Origin: an uncultured Campylobacter sp. | GTDB lineage: Bacteria > Campylobacterota > Campylobacteria > Campylobacterales > Campylobacteraceae | Reading direction: 5' to 3' | Assembly: GCA_934718785.1 (NCBI GenBank) | Contig: CAKVAF010000001.1 | Location: forward strand, 124,001-188,000 | Length of the DNA: 64,000 nucleotides | In this document: piece by piece, positions 10,918 through 19,575 of the stretch | Layout of the letters: each line of letters begins with the position of its first letter | Numbering within the stretch: position 1 is the stretch's first letter | Made by a program: the position numbers and the translations under genes | Notes under the pieces: model-generated | What the model was told of the DNA's origin: nothing | The model's input: only the letters and a program-made list of their open reading frames with translations | Databases searched by the model: none

Positions 10918-12035
10918 GTTTAGTATTTAAAAATAATACGCAAAAATATTCACAAAAACATCTCAATAAAAATTTAAGTATAAATTTAGGTAGCTTTTAT
11001 ACTCCAAAATTTTTAGTTCAAAAGGCTTATGAGTTTTTGAGTAAATATATAAATTTAAATAAAGATTATATTTTTTTAGATAGCTCTTGTGGCTATGGAG
11101 ATTTTTTTATTAAAGATTTAAATTATATAGCAGCCGATATTGATAAAAAGGCTTTAGAAATTTTGCAAGAAAAAAATCTTAAAAATCTTAAAATCATTCA
11201 CACTAATTCACTAGAAAATCTTAATCGTGCTAAATTTGGCATTAAACAAAATGATAATCTTATAATCATAGGAAATCCCCCCTATAATGATAGAACTTCC
11301 ATTATCAAAGCAGAGCTTAAAAAAGAGATTTTTAGTTGTGACGAAAAGCTTAAACATAGAGATTTAGGTATCTCATTTTTACGCTCTTATGATGTGTTAA
11401 GTCCTCAATTTATTTGTGTTTTACATCCGCTTTCTTATCTTATTAAGCAAAGTAATTTTAAAGCCCTAAACTCTTTTAGGCAAAACTATAAACTTATTGA
11501 TAATTTGATAATTTCTTCGCAATTTTTTACGCCAAACTCAAATACCTTTTTTCCCATTATCATTGCCCTTTATACAAAAGATAGCGAGGGGATGAGTTAT
11601 GAATACATAAGAAATTATGAGTTTAAAACCTTTGAAAACACCCACTTTTGCCTAAAGGATTTTCATTTTATAAACCCTTACATTAATAAATACCCAAATT
11701 TAAAAGATTCTCGCAAAGAAGTGGCATTTTTTCACACCTTAAGAGATATAAACGCCCTTAAACGTAATCAAAGCTTTATGTCTAAGCCAAGTTCAAATTC
11801 TATAAAAGTTTTCAAAGAAAATTTAAAATATTATGTTTATATTCACTTTTTTAAAAAATATGCTAAATTTTTGCCATATTATTATGGAAATTTAGATATT
11901 TTTTTATTTAAGAACTTTGAAAAAATAGCTTGTGAGCTTGAAAAATGGTTTTTTGATAGAAATTTAAATACTTGCAAAATTGATGCTTATTTTAAGAAAA
12001 ATTTTGAAAAATTAGGAGTTATAATTGATAATTAA
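10902..12035 (+). CDS. N6-adenine DNA methyltransferase, probable type II R-M
   Basis: The order of motifs is [18 protein letters not shown] (motif X-like, residues 30-46), [12 protein letters not shown] (AdoMet-binding motif I, about 58-69), then GNPPYND (catalytic motif IV, 124-130). This is the gamma-class N6-adenine arrangement. About 377 residues. Two starts are possible: ATG 10902, or ATG 10914, which overlaps the carB TGA as ATGA. It is immediately followed by an overlapping gene that is likely its endonuclease. It is richer in A and T than carB. The specificity cannot be read from sequence. The locus sits between carB and the Sua5-like gene, which are neighbours in C. jejuni as I recall, so it looks like an insertion. 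Confidence 0.85.
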   Translation: MAKGMSLVFKNNTQKYSQKHLNKNLSINLGSFYTPKFLVQKAYEFLSKYINLNKDYIFLDSSCGYGDFFIKDLNYIAADIDKKALEILQEKNLKNLKIIHTNSLENLNRAKFGIKQNDNLIIIGNPPYNDRTSIIKAELKKEIFSCDEKLKHRDLGISFLRSYDVLSPQFICVLHPLSYLIKQSNFKALNSFRQNYKLIDNLIISSQFFTPNSNTFFPIIIALYTKDSEGMSYEYIRNYEFKTFENTHFCLKDFHFINPYINKYPNLKDSRKEVAFFHTLRDINALKRNQSFMSKPSSNSIKVFKENLKYYVYIHFFKKYAKFLPYYYGNLDIFLFKNFEKIACELEKWFFDRNLNTCKIDAYFKKNFEKLGVIIDN

Positions 12036-12747
12036 CGAAAAAGAAAAGATTATAAAATATCCCTTAGCCCTTACCGCTGTGGCGAGCAAAATTAGAATCA
12101 AAGAGCGTTTAACCTTTAGTGATTATGGGCTACCTATTGCACCTACAAAAACGCTTATCAATCAAAAACATTATATAGAATGGCAAATAGGCTATGATGA
12201 AGTGGTAGGAAAGGAGGATTTTCATTTTTATGGTGCAAATACAAAGCCTAAAAAGCTTTATGAGCTAAGCTTTATTATTCAAAAATTTTATAAGTGGGAT
12301 ATTATTTCTGGGCAAGATTTAATGAACCTTAAGGATTTTTTAAAAAACAATACAGATATTATTGAGGATAAACTTGAAATTTCAAGAACTATGTTTAAAG
12401 AATATGAATTTGCAAATTTAAATTTTTTAAAATCCTTTGTTTCCTATCCTTTACTTGTTTATAAGCTTAATCATAATAGTTTTTTAAGCGAGATTATCAT
12501 TAAAGAAAAGCAAAGGGCAGTGGGCATTCAAGCTATGCTTTATTTTTGTTTTCCCTTAAGCTTGCTTGAAAATGAAAAAGAAGAGAAAAATTTCTTAAAT
12601 AGATATATTAAGAGCAAAGAAAAAGGTTATTTAAAAATAGATTCTACAAATATAGATATATTTTTACAAATGTTAAAAATCTTTGGAATCTTAAGTAAAA
12701 ATCATAAACACGATGTCATTGAAATTTTAGATTTTATTTTAAAATGA
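12025..12747 (+). CDS. Putative type II restriction endonuclease
   Basis: A 240-residue protein whose TTG start (12025) is set by AGGAG at 12014-12018 with 6-base spacing and overlaps the methyltransferase end. I do not recognise the fold, and no clear PD-(D/E)XK or HNH motif stands out. The call rests on the overlap with a DNA methyltransferase, its size and its phylogenetically patchy look. Its TGA overlaps the next ATG as ATGA. It could instead be another methyltransferase partner such as a specificity or control protein. Confidence 0.5.
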   Translation: MIINEKEKIIKYPLALTAVASKIRIKERLTFSDYGLPIAPTKTLINQKHYIEWQIGYDEVVGKEDFHFYGANTKPKKLYELSFIIQKFYKWDIISGQDLMNLKDFLKNNTDIIEDKLEISRTMFKEYEFANLNFLKSFVSYPLLVYKLNHNSFLSEIIIKEKQRAVGIQAMLYFCFPLSLLENEKEEKNFLNRYIKSKEKGYLKIDSTNIDIFLQMLKIFGILSKNHKHDVIEILDFILK

Positions 12748-13412
12748 TGATTTACCTAGTGCAAACGGATACCACAGTGGGCTTTTTGAGTAAGGATTTA
12801 AAAAAGCTAAACGCACTTAAAAATAGAGCTTTAAATCAGCCTTGTATTATAACTACTGCTAAATTTAGCGAATTAAAAGAGCTTGTGCGCGTGCCAAGCA
12901 AGTTTAAAAACCGCGTTAAAAGAGCAAAAAAAACGACTTTTATTTATCAAAAATCTAGATTTTTTGATATAACAAAACTTGATTTAAATGCCTTAAATTT
13001 AAGCATTTCAAAAAATTCTTTAAATTCAAAAAGCCCTAAAAAAACTGAACAAAAAGAAAATTTATCAGCAAAAAATTTACAAAATGAGAATTCAAGCTTT
13101 TTAAAAAAAGAGCAAAAAAAAGAATTCATTTCTTTTAATAATAAGGCTTTTAAAAATTTAAACTCAAAAAACTTAAGCTTGCAAAATTTAAATCAAAGCC
13201 TTGCTATGCGCGTCATCAAAGAGGGCTCACACGCCTTATTTTTAGAAAAAAACGGAGCCTTTTTCTCAAGCTCAGCCAACACTCACAAGGCTAAATTTGA
13301 TGAAAAATGGGCAAAACAACAAGCAGATATTATCATCGATAAGATTTTTTTTGAAAGCAAGGCTTCAAATTTAATCAAACTTTCTCGCTCAAAACTAAAA
13401 AAAATTCGCTGA
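12744..13412 (+). CDS. Sua5/YciO/YrdC-type protein with low-complexity insert
   Basis: The N-terminal MIYLVQTDTTVGFLS matches the TDT.(Y/G).. nucleotide-binding start of YrdC/TsaC-like proteins, and the C-terminal FFSSSANTHKAKFDE matches their STSAN motif. TsaC enzymes make threonylcarbamoyl-AMP for tRNA t6A. This short Campylobacter relative may or may not be that enzyme. Residues about 75-150 are a lysine-, asparagine- and serine-rich low-complexity stretch that I do not expect in the family. ATG 12744 overlaps the preceding stop (ATGA), so it remained coupled after the R-M cassette entered. Confidence 0.7.
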   Translation: MMIYLVQTDTTVGFLSKDLKKLNALKNRALNQPCIITTAKFSELKELVRVPSKFKNRVKRAKKTTFIYQKSRFFDITKLDLNALNLSISKNSLNSKSPKKTEQKENLSAKNLQNENSSFLKKEQKKEFISFNNKAFKNLNSKNLSLQNLNQSLAMRVIKEGSHALFLEKNGAFFSSSANTHKAKFDEKWAKQQADIIIDKIFFESKASNLIKLSRSKLKKIR

Positions 13413-13623
13413 TTCAAAATATATAATATTGAAATTTAAAGCCTGATTTTAAAATTTTTAGTTTTAAAAATAATCGCTCAATTTTTAGCAAAAATTTAAA
13501 ATTTTAATCACTTGGTAAGGATTTTGACATTTTAAAACTGAATTGATTGATGATTTTTAGGGGTTTAAGAAAGGATGAAAAATCACTTAAATGAATTTCT
13601 TGGTAGATTTTGGAATTTAAAAT

Positions 13624-13656
13624 TTCACTTCGTTAAATTAAAAATAACGAAGTGAA
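13624..13656 (-). terminator. rpsO terminator hairpin
   Basis: A 12-bp perfect stem (TTCACTTCGTTA at 13624-13635, TAACGAAGTGAA at 13645-13656) with a 9-base AT loop lies 8 bases beyond the rpsO stop and is followed on the minus strand by a T-rich stretch. It probably also acts on transcripts arriving from the opposite side. Confidence 0.7.
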
Positions 13657-13663
13657 GCAAGGT

Positions 13664-13936
13664 TTATTTATCTCTTAAATTAAGCTCGTTGATGAGTTTA
13701 GAATACTCTTCGTAATTTTTTCTCTTAAGATAAGATAAAAGTCTTTTTCTTTGCCCTACGAGCTTTAAAAGCCCTAAGCGGGATGAAAAGTCCTTTTTGT
13801 AAATCTTTAAATGCTCGGTTAAATCATTAATCCTAGCACTTAAAAGTGCAATTTGCACAGCAGTTGAGCCTGTGTCCTTTTCTTTTTTCGCAAATTTTGC
13901 GATAATCTCAGCCTTTTTCGCCGAATCCAAAGCCAT
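13664..13936 (-). CDS. rpsO: 30S ribosomal protein S15
   Basis: 90 residues, begins [19 protein letters not shown]. It contains the conserved [22 protein letters not shown] and [19 protein letters not shown] stretches that bind the 16S rRNA central domain. The length is standard. GGAGGTC precedes the ATG. A minus-strand TATAAT (13971-13976) inside a near-perfect palindrome (13952-13978, GGTATAA...TTATACC) is the likely promoter and possible control site. Monocistronic, with its own terminator. Confidence 0.97.
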   Translation of the reverse strand: MALDSAKKAEIIAKFAKKEKDTGSTAVQIALLSARINDLTEHLKIYKKDFSSRLGLLKLVGQRKRLLSYLKRKNYEEYSKLINELNLRDK

Positions 13937-13970
13937 TTTGACCTCCTGATTGGTATAAATTAAAGCTTTA

Positions 13971-13976
13971 ATTATA
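13971..13976 (-). promoter_or_regulatory. Candidate rpsO -10 box within a palindrome
   Basis: Minus-strand TATAAT about 35 bases before the rpsO start. It lies in the right arm of GGTATAA(A)TTAAAG/CTTTAATTATACC (13952-13978). Confidence 0.5.
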
Positions 13977-14065
13977 CCCTAAAAAACAAATTTTTAGCTT
14001 AAAGTTATGAAATTTTTAAGTGCAATTTAAAAACTCGTATCGCCGACGGCTTGTCTTTTGAGCGC

Positions 14066-14143
14066 TTTTAAGGGAATTTGATTTTTTAAACTGAGACAGG
14101 TTTCATCTAGCCTTGTTTAAAAAATTCTACACAACCCTTAAAA
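14066..14143. repeat. Two-tier imperfect hairpin between rpsO and rrf2
   Basis: TTTTAAGGG (14066-14074) pairs with CCCTTAAAA (14135-14143). Inside it, ATTTTTTAAAC (14081-14091) pairs with GTTTAAAAAAT (14115-14125), leaving a 23-base apical loop. The rest of the 364-base gap (13937-14300) holds only promoters, as far as I can see. Confidence 0.5.
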
Positions 14144-14262
14144 CACCATCAAAATCCAGTGCCTTAAATTTCACTGCAAAATTAATTTAATATAAATTAA
14201 AATAAATCATTAATTTTTATATTTAAAGCAAAAAAAAGAGTGAAATTTAAGAAAAAATTTAC

Positions 14263-14268
14263 TATAAT
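14263..14268 (+). promoter_or_regulatory. Candidate -10 box of rrf2-flhA
   Basis: TATAAT 32 bases before the Rrf2-family gene, preceded by a periodic A/T-rich stretch with no clear -35 box. Confidence 0.5.
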
Positions 14269-14300
14269 AAAAAGTTTAAACTTAAATTTAAGGAAATTTT

Positions 14301-14705
14301 ATGCTTTTTACACGAGCTAGCGAGTATGCCTTACTTGCCTTAATTTACATTTGCGATAAAGATAAGCCACAAGATGTTGAAACTATGGCTTTTGAGCTTG
14401 ATATTTCGCGCTCTTTTTTGGCTAAAATTTTGCAAGTTTTAGCAAGAGATGGGCTTCTTCATTCTTATAAGGGCGCAAAAGGTGGCTTTGAGCTTGTTAA
14501 AAAGCCTGAAGAATACACCCTTAAAGAGATAGTTGATAGTGCCGAGAAAAAGCAAGTCAGCATCTTTGAATGCTCTCAAGGAATTTGCCCTACAAATAAA
14601 GAAGATAGGTGCTATATGCTACCTGTTTTAAAGGATTTACAAGCAAAAATGGACGAGCATTTAAAGCATGTTAGTCTAGCTGATGTGCTTCGCAGTAGAA
14701 AATAA
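14301..14705 (+). CDS. Rrf2 family transcriptional regulator
   Basis: 134 residues with the Rrf2/IscR winged helix (MLFTRASEYALLALIYI ... ISRSFLAKILQVLARDGLL, residues 1-55). Three cysteines follow in the C-terminal half (FECSQGICPTNKEDRCYM, about 93-109), the spacing that in IscR/NsrR/RirA relatives ligates an Fe-S cluster. It is likely an Fe-S or redox-responsive regulator. It lies 16 bases upstream of flhA in the same orientation, so the two may be co-transcribed. The target genes are unknown. Confidence 0.9.
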   Translation: MLFTRASEYALLALIYICDKDKPQDVETMAFELDISRSFLAKILQVLARDGLLHSYKGAKGGFELVKKPEEYTLKEIVDSAEKKQVSIFECSQGICPTNKEDRCYMLPVLKDLQAKMDEHLKHVSLADVLRSRK

Positions 14706-14721
14706 AAAGTAAATTTTAAGA

Positions 14722-16872
14722 ATGGCAAAAAGAAAAACCCTTGATTTAGTCCTACCCTTTTTGCAGCCCTTAATCGGTCCTGTTTTAAAGGCAAAGTCGC
14801 TTACTATAGTTGCTTTCATCGTTTGTATACTAGCCATTATCATCGTGCCTTTGCCAGCGGCGATTTTGGACTTTTTCTTAGCCTTAAGCATTGCCATTTC
14901 AGTTTTAATCATACTCATTTCAATTTATGTGCCAAAACCTACTGATTTAACGACTTTTCCAACTCTCATTCTCATCATCACGCTTTTTCGCCTTGCTTTA
15001 AATATCGCTACAACGAGAATGATTTTAAGTGAAGGACATAACGGACCAAGTGCTGTAAGCGAGATTATCGCTAGTTTTGGCAAATTTGTGATAGGAGATA
15101 ATTATTTTATTGGTATTGTGATTTTTTCCATTCTTGTCATTATAAATTTTATGGTCGTTACAAAAGGTAGCACGCGCGTGGCTGAAGTACAGGCGCGCTT
15201 TACCCTTGATGCTATGCCGGGTAAGCAAATGGCTATTGATGCGGATTTAAATGCTGGGCTCATCGATGAAAACACCGCCAAGCAGCGCCGTCAAGACATC
15301 ATCGCTGAAGCAAATTTTTACGGTGCAATGGATGGTTCTAGTAAATTCATTAAAGGAGACGCTGTTGCTGGGATTTTAATCACCATTATAAACTTAGTCG
15401 TGGGCGTGGCTATTGGCAGCTTTCAGCATGGACTTCCTTTAAATGAGTGCTTTCAAACTTATACCATTTTAACCATAGGAGACGGCCTAGTCTCACAAAT
15501 ACCAGGTCTTATTACTTCAACAGCCACTGCCATCATCATCACACGCGCGAGTAAAGATGATGAGAATTTTGCTGAGGGCTCTTTAAATCAGCTCTTAGGA
15601 GAGTATCGCACTCTTATGATAGTAGGTTTTACCTTGCTTTTATTTGCTTTAGTACCTGGACTTCCACAGCTTTCACTGGGCTTTATGGCTCTTGTCTTTT
15701 TAGGAATTGGCTTTGTAGCAAAGCAGGTAAAAGAGGGCAAAATCGATGCAAATTTACAAAAAAATAAGGCTTCAGCCAAGGACTCAGTAACAGCACCTTT
15801 GCCTAAAAAGAGCGAAGAAGAAATCATTAAAGAAGAAGAACATAGAATTAGCGATATATTAAAGATTGAAATTTTAGAGCTTGAGCTAGGATATGGGCTC
15901 ATTCGTTTGGCTGAGAGTGAGCTTACAGAGCGCATAAGATCGATGCGTAGAAGCATAGCTTCTGCACTTGGTTTTTTAATGCCAAAAATTAGAATTAGAG
16001 ATAATCTTAAATTAAAGCCTAATGAATACTGCTTCAAGCTTAAGGGCGTGCCTATTGCCGCGGCTGAAATTTATCCCGATAAATACTTAGCAATGGATAG
16101 TGGCTTTATAACAAAAGAAGTTGAGGGTATTGCAGTAAAAGATCCTGTATTTCACACAGACGCGCTTTGGATTGATGCGAGTTTAAAAGATGAAGCCGTG
16201 CTTAATGGCTATAATGTAATAAATCCAGCAGGCGTTATCACAACTCATATGAGCGAGCTTATAAAAGCTCACGCTAGTGAGCTTTTAACTCGCCAAGAGG
16301 TGCAAAATTTATTAGAAAAGGTCAAGAAAGACTATCCTGTCATTGTAGAAGATGCTACTTCTGTGGCAAGTGTGGGTATGATACAAAAAGTGCTTAAAAA
16401 CTTACTTAAAAATCAAATTCCAATCAAAGATATGCTCACTATACTTGAAGCCATCACGGATATCAGTGAAGTGAGTAAAAATTTTGATATGATAATTGAG
16501 CATGTGCGTGCTGCTCTTGCAAGGGTAATTACAAATCTTTATGTCGATGAAAAGGGAAATTTAAGCTTTTATATCTTAGATTCTGCAAGCTCTGCTAAAT
16601 TAATGGAGCTTTTGCAGTTTAAAGACGGGGTGTATCATTTAGCCTTAAATGTGGCTCAAACAGGAGCCATAGTAGAAGCCTTTAAGGCTGAGGTTGCAGC
16701 GGTTAAAAATACTAGAATTACACCATTTATTCTATGTGTAGAACCTCAGCTTAGAAAATTTATGGCTGATATTTGCTCTAATTTTAATATTAATATCACC
16801 GTGCTTTCTTTTGCTGAAATTGCTGAAAATACAAATTTTGAAACAGAGGGTATTATAAAAATAGAGCTTTGA
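14722..16872 (+). CDS. flhA: Flagellar type III export protein FlhA
   Basis: This 716-residue inner-membrane export-gate subunit powers flagellar protein secretion with proton-motive force. Eight or so hydrophobic segments fill residues 20-330. The FHIPEP-family loop TRVAEVQARFTLDAMPGKQMAIDADLNAG is seen in pieces (ARFTLDAMPGKQMAIDADLN). A charged linker and the large cytoplasmic chaperone-docking domain follow. In Campylobacter FlhA is also needed for RpoN-dependent flagellar gene expression. Element copy B follows 35 bases after the stop. Confidence 0.97.
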   Translation: MAKRKTLDLVLPFLQPLIGPVLKAKSLTIVAFIVCILAIIIVPLPAAILDFFLALSIAISVLIILISIYVPKPTDLTTFPTLILIITLFRLALNIATTRMILSEGHNGPSAVSEIIASFGKFVIGDNYFIGIVIFSILVIINFMVVTKGSTRVAEVQARFTLDAMPGKQMAIDADLNAGLIDENTAKQRRQDIIAEANFYGAMDGSSKFIKGDAVAGILITIINLVVGVAIGSFQHGLPLNECFQTYTILTIGDGLVSQIPGLITSTATAIIITRASKDDENFAEGSLNQLLGEYRTLMIVGFTLLLFALVPGLPQLSLGFMALVFLGIGFVAKQVKEGKIDANLQKNKASAKDSVTAPLPKKSEEEIIKEEEHRISDILKIEILELELGYGLIRLAESELTERIRSMRRSIASALGFLMPKIRIRDNLKLKPNEYCFKLKGVPIAAAEIYPDKYLAMDSGFITKEVEGIAVKDPVFHTDALWIDASLKDEAVLNGYNVINPAGVITTHMSELIKAHASELLTRQEVQNLLEKVKKDYPVIVEDATSVASVGMIQKVLKNLLKNQIPIKDMLTILEAITDISEVSKNFDMIIEHVRAALARVITNLYVDEKGNLSFYILDSASSAKLMELLQFKDGVYHLALNVAQTGAIVEAFKAEVAAVKNTRITPFILCVEPQLRKFMADICSNFNINITVLSFAEIAENTNFETEGIIKIEL

Positions 16873-16907
16873 GTTTAAATTTAACCTTAAATTTAAATGC
16901 GGTATTT

Positions 16908-17008
16908 AAATTTTTAAGCACTTATAAAAAAATGCTTTTGTCTCTTAGAAAAAACGCCTTAGCGTTTAAGTTTTAATATGGCAAAGCGCTTAAGTGGCTT
17001 AAAAATTT
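16908..17008 (+). repeat. Long-hairpin dispersed element, copy B
   Basis: 101 bp bounded by AAATTTTTAAGC (16908-16919) and GCTTAAAAATTT (16997-17008), with the stem continuing inward as CACTT/AAGTG. The interior has ATGCTTTTGTC, TTAGAAAAAACGC and GCGTTTAAGTTTT, matching copies A and C in order. AAACGC/GCGTTT closes the apical loop. It lies between flhA and the DHH phosphoesterase gene. Confidence 0.65.
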
Positions 17009-17110
17009 AATAGTTTAGGGTTTAAATTTTATAAAATATAAAAAACAGATTGTCAAATTTAAACCCTAGCAGGGTTTTAAAATTTAAACTTATAAATTAC
17101 AAGGAAAAAA

Positions 17111-18160
17111 ATGCAAATTTATCATCTTTCACATATTGATTTAGACGGTTATGCTTGCCAGTTTGTAGTGCAGCATTTTTTAAAAAAGGTGCATTTTTAT
17201 AATTCAAATTATGGTAGAGAAATCAATGATAATTTTTATGCTATCTTAAACAAAATCAACGAAGGCTTAGAAAAAAATCCTGATGAAAAATCCTTTCTTT
17301 TAATCAGCGATTTAAATTTAACTCTTGCTCAATGTGAAGAATTTAGCAAGGCTTTAGAAAATAAAAACACCTTTTTGCTTTTACTTGATCATCACAAAAG
17401 TGGGCTTGAATGTGCTTTAAAATACGAGTGGTATTTTTTAGATGATAAAAAATGTGCGACAAAAATTGTTTATGAGTTTTTTGCTGATATTTATGGGCGC
17501 GATGAAAGGCTAGAAGAGCTTGTAAATGTGGTTAATGCTGTGGATTTGTGGCTTAAGGATGATAAGGACTTTGAGCTTGGCAAAGTCTTTTTAAACCTTG
17601 TGGCTGGAGCTAAGGAGCTTAACCGTGTAATGTTTAATAAAAAGCATATAGAATATATCTTTTTTTTACTGGATAAAGCAAGCTATTTTATAGGACAAAA
17701 AGACGCGCCAATAGAGCTTGATAATGCTTTGCATTTCATTAAAAAAAGCTTTTTTAAAGATCAAAATGACGATACTTTAAGCAATCTTATCAGCAGCTTT
17801 ATCACAGAGCTTTTAAGCGAGCAAAAGCATAAATTTGTCATTTTTTATGAGGGCAAAAAGGGGATTTTAACGACAAATATAGGCAATACTTCAGTCATAG
17901 GCAATGAATTTTTAGTTAAAAATCCTGAATTTGACTTTTTTTTGGATGTAAGTTCTAAGAAAACTTTAAGTTTTCGTGCAAATGATAAAATAGATGTGAG
18001 TTTAATGGCTAAAAAGCTAGTCGGTGGTGGTGGGCATAAAAACGCTAGTGGCGGACTTTTTGTAAGCTTTAAAGATAGCATTAATTATGAAGTGATTAAG
18101 GCTCAAATTATGGATTTAATCACTTCTAAAACAAGTCAAATGGAGGCAAAAAATGAGTGA
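17111..18160 (+). CDS. DHH-family phosphoesterase
   Basis: 349 residues. The DHH superfamily signature begins SHIDLDGYACQF (residues 7-18), continues with LLLLDHHKSG (about 90-99) and ends with a DHHA1-type GGGGHKNASGG (about 300-310). Members are RecJ-like nucleases, nano-RNases or cyclic dinucleotide phosphodiesterases using two metal ions. The exact substrate cannot be told here. The nearest functional description I know is the NrnB-like oligoribonuclease group. It overlaps the next small gene by 8 bases, indicating an operon. Confidence 0.88.
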   Translation: MQIYHLSHIDLDGYACQFVVQHFLKKVHFYNSNYGREINDNFYAILNKINEGLEKNPDEKSFLLISDLNLTLAQCEEFSKALENKNTFLLLLDHHKSGLECALKYEWYFLDDKKCATKIVYEFFADIYGRDERLEELVNVVNAVDLWLKDDKDFELGKVFLNLVAGAKELNRVMFNKKHIEYIFFLLDKASYFIGQKDAPIELDNALHFIKKSFFKDQNDDTLSNLISSFITELLSEQKHKFVIFYEGKKGILTTNIGNTSVIGNEFLVKNPEFDFFLDVSSKKTLSFRANDKIDVSLMAKKLVGGGGHKNASGGLFVSFKDSINYEVIKAQIMDLITSKTSQMEAKNE

Positions 18161-18377
18161 AAAAGAACAAATAGCAGATTTACAATACGAGCTTAGCATT
18201 ACTCTTGAAGCCTTGCTTTATTATGCGGGTGTTAAAAAAGAAAAGCTTGAAAGTGCTGTGGATGCTTATATAGAATGCATTGATGAGGTGCTAGAAAATA
18301 GCGAGTTTGAGGGCGTGGATGAGATTATCGCTGTGATTAATCATCTTAAAAAATACAAACACGAGCTTTTTGTGTGA
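18153..18377 (+). CDS. Conserved small hypothetical protein
   Basis: 74 residues, acidic and helical (MSEKEQIADLQYELSITLEALLYYAGVKKEKLESAVDA in part), without membrane segments or a recognised motif. It overlaps the end of the DHH phosphoesterase gene and is probably translated with it. A long imperfect palindrome (18388-18527) follows 10 bases after its stop and may end the transcript. Confidence 0.75.
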   Translation: MSEKEQIADLQYELSITLEALLYYAGVKKEKLESAVDAYIECIDEVLENSEFEGVDEIIAVINHLKKYKHELFV

Positions 18378-18387
18378 TTAAATTACT

Positions 18388-18527
18388 AAATTTAAATACT
18401 TTTAAGAATAATGTTATTAGATGCACTTATAAATTTTAATTTTGAAAAAAGATTGTAAATTTTAGGTATTAAAAATTATATAGCATAAAACAAACCGGCT
18501 TTTTAAGCCCTTAAAAGTATTAAATTT
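18388..18527. repeat. Long imperfect palindrome between convergent genes
   Basis: Outer arms 18388-18406 and 18510-18527 match over 18 bases with one extra A (AAATTTAAATACTTTTAAG / CTTAAAAGTATTAAATTT). Inner arms ATGCACTTATAAATTTTAAT (18421-18440) and 18468-18486 pair well. It could serve as a bidirectional terminator for the convergent genes at 18377 and 18546, but at 140 bp it is much longer than one needs to be. Confidence 0.55.
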
Positions 18528-18545
18528 CAATTTTTTACGAAATTT

Positions 18546-18752
18546 TCATTCATTTTTTGGCTTTTTTTCTACTACACTTTTAATTAAATCCTTAATTTCT
18601 TTATCATAAATTTCATCTTGCTCGATTTTCTCAAGCATTTTAAAGCCTGCTTCAATGATAGCAAAAAGCTCAGGCTTGGTATATTTATAGCGCTGCAGTG
18701 TGCGCGTGGTGATTTTTAAAATTCTTGCTTTGTCTTGCTGGGTATATTTCAT
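18546..18752 (-). CDS. Small helix-turn-helix protein, hypothetical
   Basis: 68 residues. The N-terminal part (QQDKARILKITTRTLQRYKY) looks like a short DNA-binding helix-turn-helix. The C-terminal half is charged and helical and ends KKPKNE. It is divergent from the lipoprotein gene at 18897 with a 144-base AT-rich promoter region between. It might regulate itself or the lipoprotein; that is inference from position only. Confidence 0.55.
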   Translation of the reverse strand: MKYTQQDKARILKITTRTLQRYKYTKPELFAIIEAGFKMLEKIEQDEIYDKEIKDLIKSVVEKKPKNE

Positions 18753-18859
18753 TTTAATGCTTTGCCTTGTTTAAATTTAAGGAATTTAAATATAAATTTT
18801 CTTTAAATCAAATTACGACAATAATTCATAAATTTATATAAATATAAGAAATATTATCG

Positions 18860-18865
18860 TATAAT
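18860..18865 (+). promoter_or_regulatory. Candidate -10 box of lipoprotein gene
   Basis: TATAAT 31 bases upstream of ATG 18897. A strong AAGGAG ribosome site follows at about 18885-18890. Confidence 0.6.
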
Positions 18866-18896
18866 CAAGATCGTAAATTTATTTTAAGGAGAAAAA

Positions 18897-19229
18897 ATGT
18901 TAAAACTCGTTTTAACTTGCCTTTTAGCTGCACTTATTAGCGCGTGTGCTTACACTCAAGGCACAGAAGTTCAAGCTTCAAATTTTGAGCAGCTTAAGGA
19001 AAATAAAAGCACAAAAGCGGATGTGGAAAAAATGGTGGGTTATCCACAACGCAAGCAAACTTTGGGTGCGAATGAAATTTGGTATTATGATTTTACAAAA
19101 ATTTCACACAATCCTTTTGGCGGCAATGTTGATGAAAGCACGGTTTTTGAGTTTAATAAAAAAGGTGTTTTGATTAAAAAATACAAAACAAAAGGTAGTG
19201 GCAACGTGAATCCTTTGCTTAGAAAATAG
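18897..19229 (+). CDS. Lipoprotein, SmpA/BamE-like fold
   Basis: 110 residues with a signal peptide and lipobox LISAC (Cys17 lipidated). The mature part has the SmpA/OmlA pattern: FEQLKENKSTKADVEKMVGYPQ, then EIWYYDF and a final FEFNKKGVL strand. This is the fold of BamE and other small periplasmic helper lipoproteins. A role in outer-membrane assembly is possible but not shown. A 59-residue membrane protein follows after 9 bases and probably shares the transcript. Confidence 0.8.
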   Translation: MLKLVLTCLLAALISACAYTQGTEVQASNFEQLKENKSTKADVEKMVGYPQRKQTLGANEIWYYDFTKISHNPFGGNVDESTVFEFNKKGVLIKKYKTKGSGNVNPLLRK

Positions 19230-19238
19230 GAGTAAATT

Positions 19239-19418
19239 ATGGAAGAAAAATATCAAAAAGTCTTTAAGGTTTCTCTTTTTGTCTATATTTGGAAAGCTTT
19301 GGTATGCGCTTTGATTTGTCTTATCCTTGCAAATATCGGCGGATGGGCTTGGTATGTTATAGGGGTTTTAATCTTTGCTTTACTTGGACATTTTATAGCT
19401 TTATACAATACTTGTTAA
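19239..19418 (+). CDS. Small membrane protein, hypothetical
   Basis: 59 residues (ATG 19239, TAA 19416-19418) with an AGGAG ribosome site at 19228-19232, 9 bases after the lipoprotein stop. Two hydrophobic segments (VYIWKALVCALICLILA and WAWYVIGVLIFALLGHFIAL) flank a short Gly-Gly loop. It is too short for many gene finders. Just past its stop another frame (19399-19575) stays open without a start and encodes one further membrane segment. The gene may therefore be a frameshifted longer protein. Confidence 0.6.
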   Translation: MEEKYQKVFKVSLFVYIWKALVCALICLILANIGGWAWYVIGVLIFALLGHFIALYNTC

Positions 19419-19575
19419 AAAAATTACAAAAGATTTTGTAAAATTTTCACTTATTTCCTTTATTCCAATTTTTATTTTTTGGACTTTTTATTTCATTATA
19501 TATGTTTTAGATTATAGTGTTCCATTTTTTTATTTTGGACAATATCAAACATTAAGATCTATTGATTTTTTCTAA
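19399..19575 (+). pseudogene. Start-less membrane-protein reading frame
   Basis: The frame following TAG 19396 reads LYTILVKKITKDFVKFSLIS and on through a hydrophobic FIPIFIFWTFYFIIYVLDY to TAA 19573. It has no start codon and overlaps the end of the 59-residue membrane gene in a different frame. Either the two were once one gene or this is a truncated neighbour. Confidence 0.35.

Noticed and set aside
15588..16037. 149-codon frame opposite flhA
   Set aside because: Shadow of the flhA coding strand with no family similarity or start signals.
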